Program-made: the position numbers and the translations under genes | Notes under the pieces: model-generated | Seen by the model: only the letters and a program-made list of their open reading frames with translations | What the model was told of the DNA's origin: nothing | Database searches by the model: none | Shown: in pieces, positions 8,016 to 16,790 of the stretch | Position numbering within the stretch: position 1 is the stretch's first letter | How the letters are laid out: each line of letters begins with the position of its first letter | Source: an uncultured Veillonellaceae bacterium | GTDB taxonomy: Bacteria > Bacillota > Negativicutes > Selenomonadales > Selenomonadaceae | Direction: 5' to 3' | Assembly: GCA_902773295.1 (NCBI GenBank) | Contig: CACYDT010000018.1 | Location: forward strand, 1 to 52,968 | DNA: 52,968 nt

Positions 8016-9028
8016 AGAACATTCTCGTAGTGAAGCTCAGCGCCATCGGCGATGTCATCCATGCACTTCCCGTGTCCCATGCCATCAAGGAAACTTTTCC
8101 CGAAGCGCATCTGACCTGGGTGGTGGAGCCGCCGGCCTATGGGCTTTTGGAAGCGAACCCCTGCATTGATGAGCTTCTGGTTTTCAAAAAGAAAGAATTC
8201 CGTACGTTGCAGGGCTTTTTGAAGAATTTTTCGCCGTTTCGCCGCCTCCTCCAGCAGCGTCATTATGATGCTTCCCTGGATCTTCAGGGGTTGTTCAAGT
8301 CAGCGGCGGTGATTTATTTCGGGAAGGCAGATCTCCGTCTGGGCACCTGCAATATGCGCGAGTTCAGCGACCACGTCAGCCGTCCCGTTGTGGGACCGAA
8401 TGCACAGGGGCATATCGTGGAGAGGTACCTGGATGTGGCCCGCGCTCTGGGATGCCGGGTGGAGCGGGTGGTTTTCCCGTTGGAGATCCCGCAGAGGGAT
8501 GTGGATATCGCCCGGAAGCTTATGGCTCAGGCCGGTGGCCGCATGGAGACTCCCTATGCAGTGCTGGTCGTAGGTGCGAACTGGCCGAATAAGCGATGGC
8601 CGGCGAAATATTATGCAGAGATCGGTGACTGGCTCTATGATCGGGGCATTGTTCCCGTGATTGTCGGGGGCGGCGCCGTGGAGGGGCAGATAGCGGCAGA
8701 GATTTCCGCGCTGGCAGAGATTCCGCCGGTCAATCTCGTGGGGCGCACGTCGCTTCTCCAGCTGGCATTTCTGGTTCAGCGGGCGTGTGTTGTCCTGGGA
8801 GGCGACACGGGACCGGTGCATCTCGCGGCAGGTCTCGGAACGAAGACGGTCATGGTCATGGGGCCTACGGATGCGAACCGCAATGGCCCTTATGGACAGC
8901 TGGAAAATGCCCTGGAGGTGGACCGCCCCTGCAGGTACTGCTGGAAGCGGGCGTGCCCCAAGGGCTTCGACTGCCTGGAAAACATCAGTGTCCGGCGGGT
9001 TGAGGAGAAACTGGGTGCATTGCTATGA
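8012..9028 (+). CDS. GT9 heptosyltransferase (WaaC/RfaF family) 1
   Basis: This 338-aa GT-B enzyme is predicted to transfer L,D-heptose from ADP-heptose to the LPS inner core at the cytosolic membrane face. The N-terminus KNILVVKLSAIGDVIHALP is the acceptor-domain signature of this family. The ADP-heptose site GGDTGPVHLAAGLG is near residues 265-278. A Cys-rich tail (PCRYCWKRACPKGFDC) is typical of bacterial GT9 proteins. Its place directly after rfaE1/rfaE2 suggests the first heptose transfer onto Kdo (WaaC role), but that assignment is inference. Confidence 0.9.
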   Translation: MKNILVVKLSAIGDVIHALPVSHAIKETFPEAHLTWVVEPPAYGLLEANPCIDELLVFKKKEFRTLQGFLKNFSPFRRLLQQRHYDASLDLQGLFKSAAVIYFGKADLRLGTCNMREFSDHVSRPVVGPNAQGHIVERYLDVARALGCRVERVVFPLEIPQRDVDIARKLMAQAGGRMETPYAVLVVGANWPNKRWPAKYYAEIGDWLYDRGIVPVIVGGGAVEGQIAAEISALAEIPPVNLVGRTSLLQLAFLVQRACVVLGGDTGPVHLAAGLGTKTVMVMGPTDANRNGPYGQLENALEVDRPCRYCWKRACPKGFDCLENISVRRVEEKLGALL

Positions 9029-11025
9029 GAATGGAAAAATATATTCAAAACATCCAGCAGGATCTGAAGCTGTTTTTCTTCGTGCTTTTCCTGCTCTGCG
9101 CTTATCGTGCCTTTTTCATGTGGCACATGTCCTCCTATATGGGCGACGGGGTGACGGGGGAGAGCATTGCCCTCGCCCTTTGGACGGGGCTGCGCCTGAG
9201 CATGAAGACGGCGGGCTGGTTCATGGCTCTTTCTTTCCTTTTCTGCACCTTGCCGAATCTCTTTTTTCCCCGGCTGGGTACCGGGCGCCTGCGGCTCGCC
9301 ATCGGCGTGGCGGCTTCTTTTTTCTTTTCCGTGCTGTTTCTGGCAAGGTTCCCCTATTACCGGGAGTTCGGCATGGGATATAATCTTCAGGTGATGCAGG
9401 GGGCTCATGATGATTGGTGGGCTCTTTTCATGACCATGGCGCAGGAATACGGCATGGCATGGCGTTTCCTGGTCGTCCTGCTCCTGGTGGCGGCGGCATG
9501 GTATCTTCTGCGCTTCCTGCTGCGTTTGCCGGTCTTTTTCTGGCAGGGAACAGGACATCATATTTTCCGGAGGCAGGATCGCGCAAGGCGTTTGGCGGCT
9601 TCCCTTGCCTTGGCAGGTCTGACGGTTCTCTTTGCCATATTTGTCCGCTATGGCGGTTCCTTCAACTATGAGCATGGCATCAACTGGGAGAATGCCGGGG
9701 TGACGGGGAATGCATTCCTCGATGAGTGCATTCTCGATGATGGGCAGGCGCTCTATCGCGCATGGAAATCGGAGAAGCGCATGGCCCAGGGGGAAATCAG
9801 CGGCGTGGATCAGGCAAGGGTCACGGAGTTTGCCCGCCGGATTGCGGGCCATGAGGATCTCTCGGGGAAGGATATCACGCCTTATCTTTCCCGCAGAGCT
9901 GCGGGAGCGCGGATTCCGAAGCCGCGCCATATCTTCATTGTTCTCGGCGAGACGCTGGCGCAGTGGCCCATGATGGAGAAGTACAAGGACCTTCATGCGG
10001 CGGATGGCATCAAAAGCCTTATGGCAGAGGATTGCGCTTTTTATACGTCCTCTTTCATGCCCAATGGGGATTTCACATCCATCGCCATTACGGGGCTCGT
10101 CACGGGCCTTTCCGATGTCAATGTGCGGCCGAATTACCAGCCGCGCAGCTTCAAGGAGATTTATCCCACGGCCATGGCGCCCCAGTTCAAGGGGCTTGGG
10201 TATGCGGTGGATTTCTGGTATGGCGGCGTTCCTTCCTGGGACAATATCAATCGGCTGGCCATAGCCCAGGGGTTCGATCATTTTTACGGCTATCCGGACT
10301 ACCATGCGCCGAAGCAGAGCACATGGGGGACGACAGACCGGCATCTCTTTGATGCTCTTTCCGGGCATCTGGACGAGGAGCCGCCGACGGTCCATCTCAT
10401 CATGACCGTCAGCAACCATCCTCCCTATAATCTGGATCTCGCGGCGGAAGGCTTTGATATGGAACGGGAAAAAGAAGCCGTAGCAAAGCTTCCCCATGTG
10501 GAGGATGCAGACCAGCTCGCTTTGGAACTGGGGCATTATTGGTACATGGACAAGGTGGTTGCGGAATTTGTCCGGGACACCATGAAAAAGTACCCGGACA
10601 GCCTGTTCGTCATCACCGGCGATCATGCCGTGCGCATGAACCCGGGGACAGAGCCCACGATGTTCGAGAGGCAGAGCGTTCCTTTCCTGCTGTATGGGCA
10701 GGGAGTCAGAGGGGATCTCCTGCCTGCAGGGGTGGCCGGAGGCCATACGAATATCGTGCCGACGCTTGTGGAGCTCATCGCGCCACGGGACTATGAGTAT
10801 CATTCCATTGCTCCGTCCATGACGGAGGGAACCCGCGCGGGATTCAATCGCGAGTTCTGGATTGCCCAAGGCGTCATGGGCATGGTGGACAGCGACCGCA
10901 CAGAGCTCTTGCCCGGTGTGGGATCTGCGGAAGCCGGCCCGGCACGGGCAGAAGTGGACGCAGTGCTTCCTGCCATGCGCACGCTTTCCTGGTGGCTTTT
11001 GGAAAAAGGCACGGAACTTCCTTGA
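9025..11025 (+). CDS. LtaS-like membrane phosphotransferase (sulfatase/alkaline-phosphatase fold)
   Basis: This 666-aa protein has about five N-terminal membrane helices (to residue ~200) and a large extracytoplasmic catalytic domain of the LtaS/MdoB/EptA superfamily. Metal and catalytic residues can be read: E309 in VLGET, a likely Thr nucleophile T351 in GDFTSIAITG, and D533-H534 in ITGDHAV. Relatives move phosphoglycerol or phosphoethanolamine from phospholipid to an acceptor. It lies inside the inner-core operon between two heptosyltransferases and starts in a 4-bp overlap with the first. It therefore probably decorates LPS core or lipid A and is unlikely to make teichoic acid. The group transferred cannot be told from the sequence. 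Confidence 0.85.
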   Translation: MRMEKYIQNIQQDLKLFFFVLFLLCAYRAFFMWHMSSYMGDGVTGESIALALWTGLRLSMKTAGWFMALSFLFCTLPNLFFPRLGTGRLRLAIGVAASFFFSVLFLARFPYYREFGMGYNLQVMQGAHDDWWALFMTMAQEYGMAWRFLVVLLLVAAAWYLLRFLLRLPVFFWQGTGHHIFRRQDRARRLAASLALAGLTVLFAIFVRYGGSFNYEHGINWENAGVTGNAFLDECILDDGQALYRAWKSEKRMAQGEISGVDQARVTEFARRIAGHEDLSGKDITPYLSRRAAGARIPKPRHIFIVLGETLAQWPMMEKYKDLHAADGIKSLMAEDCAFYTSSFMPNGDFTSIAITGLVTGLSDVNVRPNYQPRSFKEIYPTAMAPQFKGLGYAVDFWYGGVPSWDNINRLAIAQGFDHFYGYPDYHAPKQSTWGTTDRHLFDALSGHLDEEPPTVHLIMTVSNHPPYNLDLAAEGFDMEREKEAVAKLPHVEDADQLALELGHYWYMDKVVAEFVRDTMKKYPDSLFVITGDHAVRMNPGTEPTMFERQSVPFLLYGQGVRGDLLPAGVAGGHTNIVPTLVELIAPRDYEYHSIAPSMTEGTRAGFNREFWIAQGVMGMVDSDRTELLPGVGSAEAGPARAEVDAVLPAMRTLSWWLLEKGTELP

Positions 11026-11036
11026 GGAGCTTTTTT

Positions 11037-12212
11037 ATGTATCACAACATTCTTGTCATCAACCTGATGCACATCGGCGATCTCATGCTGGCCACGCCTG
11101 TGCTCCGTACGCTGCGGGCGAACTATCCCCGCGCGAGGATATCGATTCTTGTGGACAAAAAGCTGGCAGATCTCGTGTATTTCAATCCGCATGTAGATGA
11201 GTGCCTTCTCCTTGACAAGAAGGGGGAGGACAATAAAATAAGGAACTTTATAAAGTTCCTGTTAAAAATTCGCGCCAAGAAATACGACCTTGTGATCAAC
11301 CTGCACCGGAACGAACGGGCCTCGGCTCTGGCAGCTTTCAGCGGGGCGGAACGCATTGTCGGGTACAGCAAGCCGCTCTTTTCCCTCTGGTTTGACAAGG
11401 TCTTGCCGAATCCTTCCGTGGCGCATCATCTCGGCCATGGCCCGTTTTCCCTCATTCCTCCTTATCGCTATGTCCCGGGCTGGAAGCATCAGGTCCAGGC
11501 TCATTTCGATGTGCTTCGGGAGGCGCTGGGGCTTGAGCGGATGGAGGACGGAGGATTGGAGATGCAGGTTCCGGAGGAGGCCGAGAAAAGCGCAGCGCGG
11601 CTTTGGAAGGAGAACTTCCCTCCGGGTCAGAGGGTCATTGCCTTCAATATCGGTGCCAGCTGGGAGACGAAACGATGGATGGCCGGCTATTTTTCCGAAT
11701 GTGCCGACAGGTTTGTTGCGGATGGGTATGCGGTGGCTTTTTTTGGCGGTCCCATGGACATCCAGATGGTGCGCGATTGTGTCAGCGAGATGAAATACCG
11801 CCCGAACCCGTCGGAGGAAAGCAGGGTGCATGTGTTCACGGGAAAGCTCTCCCTCGGGGAGCTCGGAGCCATGCTGAGGCGGTGCAGCCTCTTCTTGACG
11901 ACGGATTCCGGCCCCATGCATATCGGCGTTGCCATGAACATCCCCATCGTCACGATGTTCGGCGCCTCGCCGGTGCCCGGTTTCTATCCCTATGATGCCA
12001 AGGATGTCCTCATCCGTTCCCGGGAACCATGCCATCCCTGCGGTCTCCATAAATGCCCGAGGGCAGGGGAGGACAACCTGGCCTGCATGAAGCGGATTTC
12101 CGTGGATTCTGTCATGAAATATGCGGGAGAGCTCCTCGCGGCCTATGGAGGGAAACCGGCATTTGAGCTTCCTCCCCATGATGGACAATATGAATGTCGT
12201 GTTGTATACTAG
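11037..12212 (+). CDS. GT9 heptosyltransferase-family enzyme 2
   Basis: This 391-aa protein starts MYHNILVINLMHIGDLMLATPVL, the family's N-terminal signature. FNIGASWETKRW and the donor-site motif TTDSGPMHIGVAMNIP follow. The Cys-rich tail motif is HPCGLHKCPRA. It is predicted to add heptose to the core. The frame opens at GTG 10992 inside the previous gene, but the TTGAGGAGC site places the start at ATG 11037. A perfect 20-bp palindrome (11241-11260) interrupts the usual base composition inside the gene. The stop codon lies just ahead of the dispersed palindromic element, and the last residues (ECRVVY) may derive from its left flank. Confidence 0.88.
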   Translation: MYHNILVINLMHIGDLMLATPVLRTLRANYPRARISILVDKKLADLVYFNPHVDECLLLDKKGEDNKIRNFIKFLLKIRAKKYDLVINLHRNERASALAAFSGAERIVGYSKPLFSLWFDKVLPNPSVAHHLGHGPFSLIPPYRYVPGWKHQVQAHFDVLREALGLERMEDGGLEMQVPEEAEKSAARLWKENFPPGQRVIAFNIGASWETKRWMAGYFSECADRFVADGYAVAFFGGPMDIQMVRDCVSEMKYRPNPSEESRVHVFTGKLSLGELGAMLRRCSLFLTTDSGPMHIGVAMNIPIVTMFGASPVPGFYPYDAKDVLIRSREPCHPCGLHKCPRAGEDNLACMKRISVDSVMKYAGELLAAYGGKPAFELPPHDGQYECRVVY

Positions 12213-12220
12213 AGAATGTT

Positions 12221-12285
12221 ATACTGGAGAGCGTTAGAATTTCCCGAAGGGAAAGCTCTTACGCTCTCTGCATATACCGCGGACG
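12221..12285 (+). repeat. Dispersed palindromic element, copy A
   Basis: This 65-bp sequence matches copy B (33257-33321) at 63 positions in the same orientation. It folds as GAGAGCG...CGCTCTC with an inner TTTCCC-GAA-GGGAAA hairpin and is followed by CATATACCGCGGAC. A partial duplicate of its left edge (TATACTAGAGA) precedes it at ~12205-12215. A further shared CGCGAGTAT lies ~30-35 bp downstream in both copies. In copy A this runs into TATAGAATAATGG, a -10-like sequence. The rest of the 145-bp gap holds nothing else that I can name. Confidence 0.8.
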
Positions 12286-12357
12286 GCATGGACAAACAGG
12301 AACCGTTTTTCCTTCGCGAGTATAGAATAATGGCAAACAGGTAAAGGGGCGTTCAGG

Positions 12358-13350
12358 ATGGACAGGCAGTCAATTTGCGAGTTCGTCGCGAAGAAGACAG
12401 GGAAATGCAAGATTCTCGTCATTGGCGATGTTATGCTGGATAAGTATTACTATGGGGAAGTCAAGCGCATCTCACCGGAGGCGCCGGTTCCCATTACCCA
12501 TGTGACAGCAGAGAAGGAGACCTTGGGCGGCGCGGCAAATGTCGCCCACAATTTGGCGCTGATGGGCTGCCAGACGGCTATCTGCGGTTTCGTGGGAAGC
12601 GACTATCACTGCCAGAGCCTCATGGAGAAGTTCATTGCCTGCGGCATTGACATCCGGGGGCTTGTGCCGACGGACTCCCCCACTACGACCAAGATCCGTG
12701 TCATCGGCGGCCATCAGCAGATGCTTCGTCTCGATTTCGAGGATACCGCCCCGGTGGAAGGGCATTATGCGGACCGCATGAAGAACTATGTGGCGCAGAA
12801 GCTCAGCGAAAGCCTGGACTGCGTTGTCATTTCCGATTATGGCAAAGGCGCCTGCACAGAGGACACCTGCCAGACCATCATCAAGCTTTGCCATGACCAT
12901 GGCGTTCCCGTAGTGGTAGATCCCAAGGGAAGCAATTGGACGAAGTATTCCAGGGCCGACTATATCACGCCGAATGTCAGGGAAATCAATGAAGTCCTTC
13001 TGGATCCCATCAGGAACGAGGATTTTGCCGTGGAGCGGGCGGCCCGCTATGTCATGCGCAAGTTCAAGGTGAAGAATGTCATTGTCACCCGCTCGTCCCA
13101 GGGGCTTTCCCTCGTGCGGGACGATGAGACGATGCATGTTCCCACCCGGTCGCAGGAAGTCTTCGATGTCTCCGGTGCAGGAGATACGGTCATCGCTGTG
13201 TTTGCCACGGCTCTCGCGGGAGGGCTCAAGCCATCGGAAGGCGCCTATATGGCGAACATGGCGGCCAGTGTTGTCGTGGCGAAGCTTGGCACCTACGCTG
13301 TGAGCAAGGAAGAATTGTTGAAAGTATTGCGGGAGGGGGATGAAACATGA
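12358..13350 (+). CDS. rfaE1: RfaE1: D-glycero-beta-D-manno-heptose 7-phosphate kinase
   Basis: This 330-aa PfkB-family kinase makes heptose 1,7-bisphosphate. It carries the full family signature in order: ILVIGDVMLDKYYYG, RISPEAPVPI, GGAANVAHNLA, QQMLRLDFED, VISDYGKGA, VVVDPKG, YITPN, and the anion hole DVSGAGDT. It matches the N-terminal half of E. coli HldE far better than the copy at 6536 does. It is followed by hldD and gmhB in 4-bp and 11-bp overlaps, so three successive steps are translationally coupled. The dispersed element lies upstream, and a local promoter there is possible. Confidence 0.95.
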   Translation: MDRQSICEFVAKKTGKCKILVIGDVMLDKYYYGEVKRISPEAPVPITHVTAEKETLGGAANVAHNLALMGCQTAICGFVGSDYHCQSLMEKFIACGIDIRGLVPTDSPTTTKIRVIGGHQQMLRLDFEDTAPVEGHYADRMKNYVAQKLSESLDCVVISDYGKGACTEDTCQTIIKLCHDHGVPVVVDPKGSNWTKYSRADYITPNVREINEVLLDPIRNEDFAVERAARYVMRKFKVKNVIVTRSSQGLSLVRDDETMHVPTRSQEVFDVSGAGDTVIAVFATALAGGLKPSEGAYMANMAASVVVAKLGTYAVSKEELLKVLREGDET

Positions 13351-14318
13351 TTATTGTGACGGGAGGAGCCGGGTTCATCGGCAGCAATCTCGTGAAGGAA
13401 CTCAATCGCCGCGGCCACAGCGACATCCTCGTTGTGGACGATCTCAAGGATGGCAGCAATTACAAGAATCTTCGCGGTATCCGGTTCATCGACTACCAGC
13501 ACAAGGATGACTTTCTCCAGTCCATAGAGGATGACGATTTCGACGGCACGGACATTGATGCGGTCTTTCATGAGGGCGCCTGCTCCGATACCATGGAATA
13601 CGATGTGAATTACATGATGCGGGTGAACTATGAGTATTCCAAGAGCCTGCTTCATTTTTGCATGCAGCACCGCATCCCTTTCTTCTATGCTTCTTCCGCA
13701 TCCACTTACGGCAGCGGGAAGAACGGCTTCCGGGAGGGAGACGGGTGCGAGGATGCCCTCAATCCCTACGCCTTCTCCAAGCTGGCCTTTGACCGTTACG
13801 TACGGCAGGTTATGCCGGAGGCTCACAGCCGGATTGTCGGCTTCCGGTATTTCAACGTGTACGGACCTCAGGAGCACCACAAGGGGAAGATGGCATCCAT
13901 TGTCTACCAGCTTTATCATCAGGTCAAGGAAACGGGCAAGGCCCGTCTGTTCGAGGGGACGGACGGATATGCGGACGGTGAGCAGCGACGGGATTTCGTA
14001 TATGTCAGGGATGTCGTGAATGTCAATCTCTGGTTCTGGGAGCATGAGGCTCCGAGCGGCATCTACAACTGCGGGACGGGGCATGCCCATTCCTACAACG
14101 AAGTGGCAAGGGCCGTCATCGCGGCTCTGGGGCAGGGCGAGATCGAGTACCGGAGTTTCCCGGAGGTCCTTCGCGGGAAGTACCAGAATTTCACGGAATC
14201 CGACCCCGCGCAGCTCTTGGCCGCAGGCTATGACCAAGGGTTCCATGAGCTGGAGGATGCCGTGAAGGAATACTGCGATTTCCTGGACAATGGGGGCTAT
14301 TTCACCTATGATGAGTGA
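13347..14318 (+). CDS. hldD: HldD: ADP-L-glycero-D-manno-heptose 6-epimerase
   Basis: This 323-aa extended short-chain dehydrogenase converts ADP-D,D-heptose to ADP-L,D-heptose, the donor for the GT9 enzymes. The NADP-binding GGAGFIGSN lies at residues 6-14. The catalytic set is Ser in FYASSASTYG (~114-122) and Y141-A-F-S-K145. FHEGACSDT and RYFNVYGP are family hallmarks. The length is normal for RfaD/HldD. It overlaps the canonical rfaE1 by four bases and gmhB by 11. Confidence 0.95.
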   Translation: MIIVTGGAGFIGSNLVKELNRRGHSDILVVDDLKDGSNYKNLRGIRFIDYQHKDDFLQSIEDDDFDGTDIDAVFHEGACSDTMEYDVNYMMRVNYEYSKSLLHFCMQHRIPFFYASSASTYGSGKNGFREGDGCEDALNPYAFSKLAFDRYVRQVMPEAHSRIVGFRYFNVYGPQEHHKGKMASIVYQLYHQVKETGKARLFEGTDGYADGEQRRDFVYVRDVVNVNLWFWEHEAPSGIYNCGTGHAHSYNEVARAVIAALGQGEIEYRSFPEVLRGKYQNFTESDPAQLLAAGYDQGFHELEDAVKEYCDFLDNGGYFTYDE

Positions 14319-14820
14319 CAGCGTGAAGCACAAGGCCGTTTTTTTTGACAGGGACGGCACGCTCAATGTGGATACGGCATATCTCTGCAAGATTGAGGAT
14401 TTCCGGTGGATCGAGGGGGCTGTGGATGCCATCCGCTATTGCAACGACAAGGGATATCTGGTCATTGTGGTGACGAACCAAAGCGGTGTGGCCAGGGGAT
14501 ATTTCACGGAGGAGGACGTGCGCCGTTTTCACGATTGGATGAACGGGGAACTCGGCAAGCAGGGCGCCCGCATTGATGCCTTCTATTTCTGTCCCCACCA
14601 TCCGGGGGGCATCGTGTCGGAGTACGCGAGGGAATGCGATTGCCGCAAGCCTGCTCCCGGCCTTGTGGACAGGGCTTGCAGGGAATATTCGATCGACCGT
14701 TCGGCCTCCATCCTCATCGGTGACAGGGAACGCGATGTGCAATGCGCCGAGCGGGCGGGAGTGACCGGTATTTACTATAGGGGAGGCAATCTCCTGGAAA
14801 CGCTTCGGAAATATATTTGA
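14308..14820 (+). CDS. gmhB: GmhB: D-glycero-beta-D-manno-heptose 1,7-bisphosphate 7-phosphatase
   Basis: This 170-aa HAD-family phosphatase removes the 7-phosphate before adenylylation. The nucleophile motif FFDRDGTLN has D14 and D16. The VVTNQSGVARG motif supplies the second HAD loop. The CPHHPGG....CDCRKP cluster is the structural zinc site typical of GmhB, and IGDRERD is motif IV. The start is set at the tandem ATG-ATG (14308/14311) overlapping the end of hldD; an upstream ATG at 14290 would lie deeper in hldD. With rfaE1, rfaE2 and hldD it leaves only gmhA missing from this window. Confidence 0.93.
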   Translation: MMSDSVKHKAVFFDRDGTLNVDTAYLCKIEDFRWIEGAVDAIRYCNDKGYLVIVVTNQSGVARGYFTEEDVRRFHDWMNGELGKQGARIDAFYFCPHHPGGIVSEYARECDCRKPAPGLVDRACREYSIDRSASILIGDRERDVQCAERAGVTGIYYRGGNLLETLRKYI

Positions 14821-14831
14821 GGAGTGATTTC

Positions 14832-15977
14832 ATGCGCCTGGCTATCTTTGAGAACATTATGACCCCCGGCGGGCACGAGGTGGATTTTGACCGCATCATT
14901 GTCGAGGAATTCCGGAAGCTGGGGCATGAGGTCTTTTTTTATACGCCGGAGGAGTTCCGCTTTGCCTTTGACTATCATGTTCCGGTGAAAACACTGAAAA
15001 AAAGCGCCATCAGCTATACCAATGTGCGGGGAATCAAGAAGCTCATCTGGTCGGTGCGGAGGGAACTGCATCGCCAGTCATGGTACAAGCAGCTATATCA
15101 GGAAGCGCAGGCGGGACGTATGGATGCCATTCTGGTGCCTACCTCCACATGGCGCTATCAGAGAGCCTTGGCCAAGAATATCCTGAAGGAGTCTCCCGTG
15201 CCGCTGGTGTTCATCCTTCACGGCATCAATCCGGGGGAAGCGCCGAAGTTCTTTCATGAGGCAGGGAAACTTTTGCCCAACAAGAAGATCAGGCTTGTGG
15301 TGCTCACGTTTGAGGACAGTATCTTCGGCCAGAGGCAGGAGAATGTCCACCCTATTTTCCCGCCGGCCTATACGCCGCGGGATGTCAAGGAGATTCCCCC
15401 GCGCCGGAAGCTGTCTCCAAAGGAGCCGTTGAGCATTGGATTTTTCGGGCAGTATCGCAGAGAAAAGCGCTTGGAAGATTTTTTGAAAATTTTTGCGGAG
15501 GGAACCTATACGCGCCCCGTGAAGCTCCTTGTCCAGGGCTCTACCATGCATCCGGAGGACGCGGAGGATTTTGAGCGGATCATTGCCATGTATCGGGGAG
15601 ACGAGCGCATGGAATTCCTTCACAAGGGGCTCATCGGCGAGGAATGGCAGAAGGCCATCCTGGGCGTTGACGCGCTTCTCATGCCTTACTCCGCCCCGCG
15701 ATATCTCTACCATTGGGGCGGCATGCTCTTCACGGCCATCGGCTGCCGGAGGCCTGTGGTGGCCAGCGATGATATCAATCCCGAGGTATTTCGGAGATTC
15801 CATATCGGGGAGACGTTCCGGAGTGGTGATATGGCGGAATTGAAACGGGTGCTGGAGGAGTTCATCAATGGCTTCGACGGCCGTGCGGGGCTTTATGGGA
15901 CCGAGCTGGAACTCGCGGCGAAGGCATTTTCGCCGGAGGGATTTGCAAGGAGGTTGGAACGGCTCCTGCAGGAGTAA
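14832..15977 (+). CDS. GT4-type glycosyltransferase
   Basis: This 381-aa GT-B glycosyltransferase is predicted to act in LPS core assembly at the cytosolic face. The N-terminus RLAIFENIMTPGGHEVDFDR sets up the acceptor domain. The C-terminal half contains IGFFGQYRREKRLEDFLK and the donor-site stretch ALLMPYSAPRYLYHWGGMLFTA, in the position of the family's E-x7-E region. The sugar and linkage cannot be read. The frame opens at 14817, but GAGGAGTG five bases before ATG 14832 fixes the start. It is in line with gmhB and the next GT2. Confidence 0.82.
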   Translation: MRLAIFENIMTPGGHEVDFDRIIVEEFRKLGHEVFFYTPEEFRFAFDYHVPVKTLKKSAISYTNVRGIKKLIWSVRRELHRQSWYKQLYQEAQAGRMDAILVPTSTWRYQRALAKNILKESPVPLVFILHGINPGEAPKFFHEAGKLLPNKKIRLVVLTFEDSIFGQRQENVHPIFPPAYTPRDVKEIPPRRKLSPKEPLSIGFFGQYRREKRLEDFLKIFAEGTYTRPVKLLVQGSTMHPEDAEDFERIIAMYRGDERMEFLHKGLIGEEWQKAILGVDALLMPYSAPRYLYHWGGMLFTAIGCRRPVVASDDINPEVFRRFHIGETFRSGDMAELKRVLEEFINGFDGRAGLYGTELELAAKAFSPEGFARRLERLLQE

Positions 15978-15995
15978 AATCGAGGGGGTGATGGC

Positions 15996-16790
15996 GTGAA
16001 ACTGCCGCTTTCCGTACTGATACTGGCAAAGAACGAGGAAATGAATATCGCAGATTGCATCAGGAGTGCCCTGTTTGCGGAAGAAATCATCGTCATTGAC
16101 GATTCCAGCACGGACCGGACAGCAGAAATCGCAAAATCCCTGGGAGCGAAGGTGGTGCAGCATGAACTGGCGGGGAACTGGGGCGCCCAGCAGACCTTTG
16201 CCATTCAGCAGGCATCCTATGACTGGATCTATTTCCTGGACGCCGATGAGCGCATCTCGGAAAAACTGGGCAGGAAGATCCGGGAACTCGTGGAGAAGGA
16301 TGACCGGCGCTATGCCTATTGCAATGCGCGCCTCAGTTACTTCTGGAACCAGCCGCTCCGTCATGGCGGCTGGTTCCCGGACTATGTCGTTCGCCTCCTT
16401 CCGGCGAAGGGCACCTATGTGACAGGTTTTGTGCATCCGCAGTTCCATCACGATTATGAGGAAGTACGGCTGCCGAGGGAGGAGTACCTCATCCACTATC
16501 CCTACCGGGACTGGAACCATTATTTCGGCAAGCTGAACTTCTACACGACCCTGGCGGCGGAGAAAAGCAGGGCAGCAGGCAAGCGTTCCAGCCTGTTTGC
16601 CATGATCAGCCATCCCATTTGGGCATCGTTTCGCATGTATATCCTGCAGGGAGGCTGGAGGGACGGGCGCATTGGTTTTGTCCTCGCCATGTTCCATTTT
16701 TTCTATACGATGGCGAAGTACGTAAAGCTCTACTATCTCGACAAGAGCAATGATCATGTGGGGGATAAGGAAGCATGCAGGAATTCATAG
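15996..16790 (+). CDS. GT2 glycosyltransferase, WaaE/KdtX-like
   Basis: This 264-aa GT-A enzyme resembles the WaaE/KdtX beta-1,4-glucosyltransferases that act on inner-core heptose. The order is LSVLILAKNEEMNIADCIRS, IIVIDDSSTDRTAEIA, the metal-binding YFLDADERIS, then NARLSYFWNQPLRHGGW and a C-terminal amphipathic or membrane-contact region. It starts at GTG 15996 behind GAGGGGG. It overlaps the next gene by 16 bases. Function as a core glucosyltransferase is an inference from family and neighbours. Confidence 0.85.
   Translation: MKLPLSVLILAKNEEMNIADCIRSALFAEEIIVIDDSSTDRTAEIAKSLGAKVVQHELAGNWGAQQTFAIQQASYDWIYFLDADERISEKLGRKIRELVEKDDRRYAYCNARLSYFWNQPLRHGGWFPDYVVRLLPAKGTYVTGFVHPQFHHDYEEVRLPREEYLIHYPYRDWNHYFGKLNFYTTLAAEKSRAAGKRSSLFAMISHPIWASFRMYILQGGWRDGRIGFVLAMFHFFYTMAKYVKLYYLDKSNDHVGDKEACRNS

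Noticed and set aside
8890-10869. 659-codon minus-strand frame opposite the LtaS-like gene
   Set aside because: The sense gene has intact catalytic motifs and membrane helices. The antisense product is His/Pro/Arg-rich without domains.
12358-14820. JUMPstart/ops element upstream of the polysaccharide genes
   Set aside because: No GGCGGTAGC-type core was found in the leaders at 4.9, 12.3, 22.5 or 33.3 kb.
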